This document shows, piece after piece, positions 57,743-64,000 of a stretch of 64,000 nt of DNA. The translations under genes were made by a program, and so were the position numbers. Within the stretch, counting starts at the first letter, position 1, and each line of letters begins with the position of its first letter. Under the pieces are notes generated by a model. It did no database searches. It was not told where the DNA came from and saw only the letters and a list, made by a program, of their open reading frames with translations. This DNA comes from Hymenopus coronatus (lineage: Eukaryota; Arthropoda; Insecta; Mantodea; Hymenopodidae): NCBI GenBank assembly GCA_030762935.1, contig CM060882.1, positions 21,643,001 to 21,707,000 on the forward strand, read 5' to 3'.

Positions 57743-58579
57743 TACATCCTCTACATGTACAATGAACATAATGTATAGAGAAGTATTGCATTGCAACCAA
57801 AAATTTGATACTGAGATTTCTCTAGAAATACATGTTTGGGTCCCCCTGAATAAAAAAAAAGCATTTTTGGAAAAAGGTCTGTGTGTGTGTGTGTGTGTGT
57901 GTATGTCTGTGGCAGCATAGCTCAAAAACGAAACGTCTGTTAAATACCAAACTTGATATTTAAGTTTGGTATCTTCCAATGATGTGACACAAAGATTTTC
58001 AAGGAAATCCCCTGACCTCCAACTACCCTTTAGATGGAAAAATTTTCGAAAATTTTGATTTTTTCAAAAATGGCTCTAACGATTTTGATTAAAATATTAT
58101 ATATTAAAGATATTTACCTGACAAATAAAATATTTATCTTGAATTTTCTGGGAATAGCCTCTGAAGACTACTTTATTCTGGATTAATTTTACAGAATTTT
58201 GTATAACTGGCGAACCGTAAGAGACAGACCATAAACTTACTTAACAGAAAATGTACGCTCATTAAAACACACAATTTATGTTATATGCATTATTTTCATG
58301 GAGTTGATCGTTTTTTTAGATATTCCTTGTTTTTGGTTTCAGCTTTAAAAAACTTATACTTTTCTCACATAGGAATTTGTCAACTCCTGTCCATAGAAAC
58401 AAAGGAATTTCAGTCACATAGCAACCGCTTTTGACTAATACTTTAGCCTATACTCCCTTATTTTCCTTCTACTTACATGGAAGCAAATAATAAGACTATT
58501 TCTGCTATTTTTTTCTTGATTAGCATGAAGTAAAAAAGAAGCAAAGGCTTTTAAACAATAATTTGTTGCAGAGATGTGA
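57743..58579 (+). repeat. HINE-like element, copy 20
   Basis: Head TACATCCTCTACATGTACAA, then ATAATGTATAGAGAAGTATT; tail truncated at GCAGAGATGTGACATAAAA. Confidence 0.8.
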
Positions 58580-58867
58580 CATAAAAAAATCTGTGTAGAC
58601 ATTAGATTTGTTTATGTCTTTTTTAAGTAAAACTGCTGCCTTCAGTATAAATTGTGATGGACATCGGAATGACATCATTCACTTGCAACCATCAAAGTAT
58701 CAACTTATATCAGCAATTTCTTTATTCAGCTGTTCCCACTAAGCTATGTTATTTTTCAAATGATTTATTTCAAAATATACAAGAAAAATGTACAAACAAA
58801 AGAAAGAAAGACTGAACATTTGTAAAACATTTTGAAGAAATTAGAAATATGAAAATAAGTTTTAAAA

Positions 58868-59812
58868 AAATCTATTCTTTTTCTTCTATCCACATCATGC
58901 TAATCAAGATAAACATTGGCAGAAATGTTCCTATTACTTATTCCCTTGTAGGTACAAAGAAAATAAGGGAATAAACTAGTTTAAACCAATAATGAAATCT
59001 TTTAACCCTTTCCATCTTGATTTGTTTTTGATTAAAACCAGTTTTGAAACCATAGGGTATACAAGAAATACTTGTACCTTTAGTACAAACACTTGCTCTA
59101 CCTGAATTCTGAATCCAGTTACTAAAATACTTTAAATCACTGGCCAGGATTTCCATAACAGATGTTACATAGGTTCGAATCATCGCTAATCTGCCACTAC
59201 ATCTTTGGTAAAGAATGGAGTGAACCCACCTAAAATAAATGGTGATTTGCATGTATGAATTTCATTAGCAGTGTAACTGAACATATCTTTTGCATTTACT
59301 TTAAATATCAATAACATTCTTTTTATTTTATTTATTTAAACCTAAGATTATATCAATAAATGTAAAGAAAACTCCAAAGTGTTCTGTAAGGATAGAAAGT
59401 TATCCATTTTAAGTTCAATTCTTTTTTACCCAACTTCCAAAACCAAATATATACACCTAGTGGTGACAAGTAGTACCACTGGATTGGCAGAGGATGCTGT
59501 GTGATGATTTTGAAATTCAGTGCTCTTAGGATGGCCAGTTGTAAACAAACAAAAGACAAATTAAAAAAAAAAAGTATAAGTATTGGAAAATGTAAACTAA
59601 TAATGAAGAATATCTCTGAAACAAGTTAATTCTAAAAAAATTCATTTGACATAAATTGTGTATTTTAACGAGATCTAAATTTTTTTTGTAGTAAGATTTT
59701 GTCTATTTCTTACAGTTTATTGGTTATTTAAATATCTTTAATATGTGGAAATATCTTTAATCAAAATTATTGGAGCTACTTGAGAAAATCAAAAATTTCA
59801 AAAAATATGAAA
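58868..59812 (-). repeat. HINE-like element, copy 21 (diverged, partial)
   Basis: Starts within the tail (CTTCTATCCACATCATGCTA) and contains an unrelated insertion at about 59000-59560; the family body resumes near 59580 and stops before the head. Confidence 0.6.
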
Positions 59813-59814
59813 GA

Positions 59815-60595
59815 AAATCCAAACTAGAGGTTCATTAAATGATGTTACTTCACCGGGCTCATACAGTCAACTCTGGCTGAAGATGTGGGAAACATCCTGG
59901 TAACATTTTCTAGGTAATACCTAAAATAACAAAGTTTAAGAGTGTTAAGTTCGACCCACAATTTGGTTTAATGTATAATCATACTTGTTGACAAGATTCC
60001 CTACTTGACAGCTCTGTATCATCATTTTATCCTCAATGTTGTTTACTAAAATTAAAACAATTATTTTTAATGCTCTTAATTTCAAAATAATGGATGCTTT
60101 TTAACCCACTCACATCATACGATGAGGTGAATTCATATAAGTTAGTAATGGAGTTTAAATTCCATGAGGGTCACAGCTTGCAAATATACATTGATCAATA
60201 AAACCCTATATATTTGCATTTTTAATTAACAGGTGGCATTCAAAGGATCTACATATCTTTTTAGAAGAATAATGAACAGAAAAACTAATGCTATTGGTAT
60301 CATGAGAGAAATAAGGATATAAATGAATGAAAGAGGAATGGCATCTAATGGATATGATATGTTAGGTTCAAGGTGTAGCAATAAAGAAACCAGATTGATC
60401 GTTGTGCACATTTCTGTCTTCATTGATGACAAAGAAAAGAGTAGGGTGTTGGCCTTTGGACTCTCCCTGACATGCATACAGAATTTTACACCGCTTGGCA
60501 ATTAGTCACAATTAGCCTTCTTAGAAATGGGTCATGTGTCTACACTCCTTTAGAATTAAGCTACGCTCTAAGGGGGAACAATGTGTTAATATCAA
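59815..60595. other. Unassigned sequence upstream of parvin exon
   Basis: Open frames of 60-90 codons on both strands without recognisable domains. Confidence 0.4.
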
Positions 60596-60599
60596 ATTC

Positions 60600-61567
60600 C
60601 TTACAAAACTTTGAAAACTCACCACAGAAACTCACAATTTGTTGAAACAATTTTATGGTGATCAGTGTCTATCTTGTACGCAAGTTTTTGAATGGGTTAA
60701 GAGGTTCAAGAACAATAGGGTAGATGTTGAAGACAATCTGAAATTGGGCCGTCCTTCCACTTCAAAAATTGAAGAGAATGCGGATAAGGTCAGTACAATT
60801 GTTTGAGAAGACCACTGCCCGAGCATTCAAACAATTTCAGAACTTGTCTGCATCAATAAGGAAACCATTAGATTTTGCATGATGATCTGGACATGAAAAA
60901 GGTTTGTGGTAAAGTGGTACCAAGAATCCTCACAAACGAGCAAAAGCAACATGGAGTGGACTGCTGTGCTGATACTCTTGAAAACATTGAAAACGACCCT
61001 GATTACCTCCACAAAATAATTACGTATGATGAAACATGGATATTCCAATATGATCCAGAGACTAGGCGACAATCCATGCATTGAAGAGCCCTCAATCCCC
61101 TAGGAAGAAAAAAAGCGCACATAGGTAAATCAAAATTCAAAGCAATCATGATTTTTTTTTTCCGATATCTAAGGGGTTATCTACATTGATTGAGTGCCTG
61201 AAGGTCAGACTGTCATTCAAGTTTATGAAATTGTCTGAAGACCCTCCGTGAACGTGTGCAACAAAGGAGACCAGTTCAGTGGAAGAATCGTTCTTGAATT
61301 CTTCATCAGAATAAAAAAATATCTGTGAAGAGATTTTTGGCCAAAAACAACATTCCAGTGATGGAACAACCATGCAACTTTTTTCTCTTCCCAAAAATGA
61401 AGTCTGCGCTCAAAGCTACCAGGTTTGAGTCCTTGACTGCAGTGATGAGAAATGTGACAAGACTCCTCAATAACATAACAGAAAAAGACTTGCAGCACTG
61501 CTTCCAACAGTGGAGCGGTGCAGGGATCAGAAAGGGGACATTTCAGTTGTGCAAGTTTTTTCAATAA
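60600..61567 (+). pseudogene. Mariner transposase remnant (third, distinct lineage)
   Basis: In order: FYGDQCLSCTQVFEWVKRFK (helix-turn-helix), VEDNLKLGRPSTSKIEENAD, IITYDETWIFQYDPETRRQS with the first Asp, ALNPLGRKKAHIGKSKFKAI, then CNFFLFPKMKSALKATRFES (third Asp replaced by Asn). The YDPETKxQSxxW and KxARQSRSKxKxM patterns place it nearer the irritans/mellifera mariners than the other two copies. Frame shifts and stops at 60807, 61081 and later. No terminal repeats were located. Confidence 0.85.
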
Positions 61568-62089
61568 AGAGTTAGAGCATGAGTCCAGTTTCTTATTGCC
61601 GCACCTTGTATACTATACAAATGTCATCAGAGATTCACAGTATATCACATTCACAGATACATTTTGTATCTGGCTGATGGAAGTTTTTAAGTTTGCATAT
61701 CTTGTGCTAGAAGCCATGTACAGCAAAGCATATAACAATATGATTGAGGTCACAAACCCCATGTTTCCAGTCATCAATAGCATCAGTACTGCAGAAATTG
61801 CTTCACATTTCTTTCTTCTGCATTGTTAGTTTCTCCACGAGTTATTCGTATCCAGAGGTGGATGGTATCAATCACCTGAAAAAGTCTTCTATGAAAAGCA
61901 GTTCCCCACTCAGTTCATACATCAATCTTGGGGAGATATATTTTGAGACACACAGAATTTTCTTGAATAAGTTCACTTTTAATTATTGCAGTTGCTCCAA
62001 GTTACAGTCTAATTTCTAGTCTGAATGTCGCAATAGTTATTATCTTTATATGAAATCATTTCAGTACAGTTTTTATGGATCGTCATTCA

Positions 62090-62620
62090 ATTGTTTTATG
62101 CCATTCATGGCTCCAATAGCAGCAATAATTTGGTCATTGGTGTGATGAGTGAATACATTTCCAGTGGTCTGCAATATGATGCCCAAATACTTAGGATCTT
62201 TCTCCTATGTGTAAAATTGGTGGTTTTCCTCCCTATGCCATAGAAATGGTCATTTCCTTATGATCTAATTTGGGTTTTCCTAACCACTTCACCAACAGAT
62301 CAAAGTTCATTCTGTGACTTTGATGCTAACATCATGTCATCTGCACACATATATGCAGAGCCCTTCTGGGATGATAAATAGTACAGGGCTTAAGGGTCTC
62401 CCTGTAATACCCCTACAGTCTGTTCCATTAGCCTTTAAATCATGATATATCACTGATCTCTATGAAATTTTATTCCAGAATATTTCTGATGAGTCACTTT
62501 GTGAAGATGTTTCCACTTACTAATTTTTCTAGTTTCTCAACTAGAATTTTCCCACTGATGGAGTCAAAGGCCTTATAGAAGTCAAAGACAGGAAGAGGTT
62601 GCCCTTTAAGACTGCCAGTA
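62090..62620 (-). pseudogene. Non-LTR reverse transcriptase remnant (catalytic part)
   Basis: Minus-strand frames contain LPVFDFYKAFDSISGKILVE (DxxKAFD motif), QGDPLSPVLFIIPEGLCIY and YMCADDMMLA, the reverse transcriptase catalytic box (usually YADD). Stops and at least two frame shifts. Different from the other fragments here, which keep only C-terminal parts. Confidence 0.75.
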
Positions 62621-62739
62621 TTTGTACATAGAGTATTATGTTAGCAGATGTATCTAATAACAAAGTGAAACCTGATAAGTATGAACCTTGGACTGTAATA
62701 ACTATGTTATATGTGAAGCAGAAGAATAACAAAAATGTT

Positions 62740-64000
62740 TATTTCCTATTGAGAAACATTATACATGAGCAGGTTTCAACTGTTTCTTTTTTAAGAGTTG
62801 GCAGTTGAATCATCCTACTCCACCCCCAGAGTGTCTGGAGGATCACACCTGCAGTTGGTCGATGAACTTTCCTCCTTTTGCCAATGGAGGACGACATTCT
62901 ACACTGCAGGTTAGCACACAGACTAAGAATTAGAAAGTATATGAAATGAACCCTTAGGCCTCAAATGCTAATACTATAAGAGTCAAAGAAAACAAGAATT
63001 CAGTCAAGGAAGACTGGATAGGAAAGAGAGAGAGAAACAGAGAGAGAGCTTCTTGCTTCCCAATATGCACACACACACACAATTTGCTATTGATTCAACA
63101 CAAAGCTGCTAGCATTACAGCAATAACAAGCTGGGAATAACAGATCAAGACACTCAGGGAGATGGTAAAGAAGCCAGTGCACCCTTAAGAACCAGAAGAG
63201 AATGAATAGTGTCAATTTCTAAGATCAGGTAACAACTTTGTTTACTATAATGTATGTTTACTAAGAGAACATCCCTATGCGCAGGGTTTAGGGAATGGGG
63301 ATGTGAAGGTAACCCCAAGTTGTTTAGAGCTATGCGTAACGGGAATGAAGCAGGCATGCTCCAGTGTGGAGTTATGAATAGTGGGATAGTGATACTGTGA
63401 CGTGAAGTTGTTGTCCTAAATTTTGGCACCTCTTGTGGCAAGGTTAGTAGCAGTGGTTGACTATCTTTAACACTAAATTTTGCCCCACATGACAGTTGGG
63501 TTGGCATGTCTGCTCTATATTCTGCTTTGAATTTGCCATTGTGATAGATCTTCATAAATGGCTCAGACTAAATTTAATTTTATTTATGTCCTGGATACTC
63601 TAATGAATGCAGAATAATGTGACTAGCTTCTAACAGGTAAGTACGAGTTTTCTTATCCCCTTTGCTTGGTATATAGGAACACATAAAAGAAGAGAAATAG
63701 TAATTTTTTTTAACAAATAGTGAACTTTTTTATTCTGCTTAATTTTTGATGTTAGCATCCCCCTTGATGATGCAGATATTTCCTTTTTAGTAATTTCACA
63801 CTACACATAATAAATACAATGAATTATATACTTATAGATTCAATATTTCCTGGATTAAAATAATACAATACAACATTTCAGCTTTTTGTGACCTCGAATA
63901 GCGAGATTCTTTAGTATGTTCACAACTATATCTATTTTTTGTGGTTCTTTATCTGGAAGAAGAGTAAATCTGCGAGAGATGACACTTTGGGAGAGTTAAC
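62740..64000. other. Unassigned sequence at right edge
   Basis: A 133-codon open stretch (63555-63154, minus) reads GKFKAEYRADMPTQLSCGAK and more but matches nothing I know. A (CA)n tract lies at 63067-63080 and a purine-rich GA tract at 63024-63048. No parvin 5' exon was found. Confidence 0.35.

Noticed and set aside
63154..63555. 133-codon minus-strand ORF near the right edge
   Set aside because: Looks protein-like in places but has no recognised motif, no splice support and no match to parvin's N-terminus.
63860..64000. Minus-strand reading with RRFTLLPDKEPQKIDIVVNI at the right edge
   Set aside because: Open for only about 48 codons between stops, has no clear donor site, and I could not place it in a family. 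It may be a real exon cut by the window edge but the evidence is too thin.
57611..64000. Search for parvin N-terminal exons
   Set aside because: No stretch resembling the conserved KxxEVxxVQEEG or the Pro-rich start was found on the minus strand; they probably lie beyond the window.

Overview
This is a eukaryotic, AT-rich, repeat-dense window carrying parts of three spliced genes in a sea of mobile-element remnants. Phase-compatible GT-AG introns, mariner, hAT, Penelope-like and non-LTR elements, and at least five tRNA-derived SINE families point to an arthropod. A chelicerate (horseshoe crab or spider type) is my best guess from the repeat style and the retained SWSAP1-like gene. That assignment is inference, not proof.

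Genes. (1) On the minus strand, the first coding exon (16020-17884) of a large proline-rich signalling protein ends inside a PH-like domain and splices into an intron that runs off the left edge. (2) Head to head with it on the plus strand is a complete three-exon gene (18625-27315) encoding a 223-residue SWSAP1-like RecA-fold protein, whose human counterpart acts in RAD51-dependent recombination. The roughly 740 bases between the two ATGs form a divergent promoter region. (3) On the minus strand, six exons (57610 down to 36315) encode all but about the first 75 residues of parvin, the two-calponin-homology-domain adaptor of the ILK-PINCH-parvin adhesion complex. The six exons join into 298 codons including stop without any frame break. 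A short open exon-like stretch (35396-35572, plus) may belong to an unidentified gene.

Repeats. The most striking feature is one dispersed element of about 840 bases present in about 24 full or partial copies in both orientations, filling roughly a quarter of the window. It has a hairpin at each end, short subterminal inverted repeats, an internal GT-rich stretch and a preference for T-runs. This architecture recalls Helentron-associated elements (HINE/DINE-1). A filled and an empty copy of the same non-LTR target are both present and define its ends. Other elements include two bounded mariners, a third mariner remnant, transposases of the group often annotated with DUF4817, a deletion-derived foldback MITE, a hAT-type MITE with an 8-bp duplication, a pogo/Tigger-like remnant, a Penelope-like reverse transcriptase, three hammerhead-like motifs in foldback or LTR-like repeats, and many non-LTR reverse transcriptase fragments.

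Layout: 0-16 kb is repeats, within or beyond intron 1 of the PH gene; 16-18.6 kb is the PH exon and divergent promoter; 18.6-27.3 kb is the SWSAP1-like gene; 27.3-36.3 kb is intergenic repeats; 36.3-57.6 kb is parvin with introns rich in transposons; 57.6-64 kb is probably parvin intron or upstream repeats.
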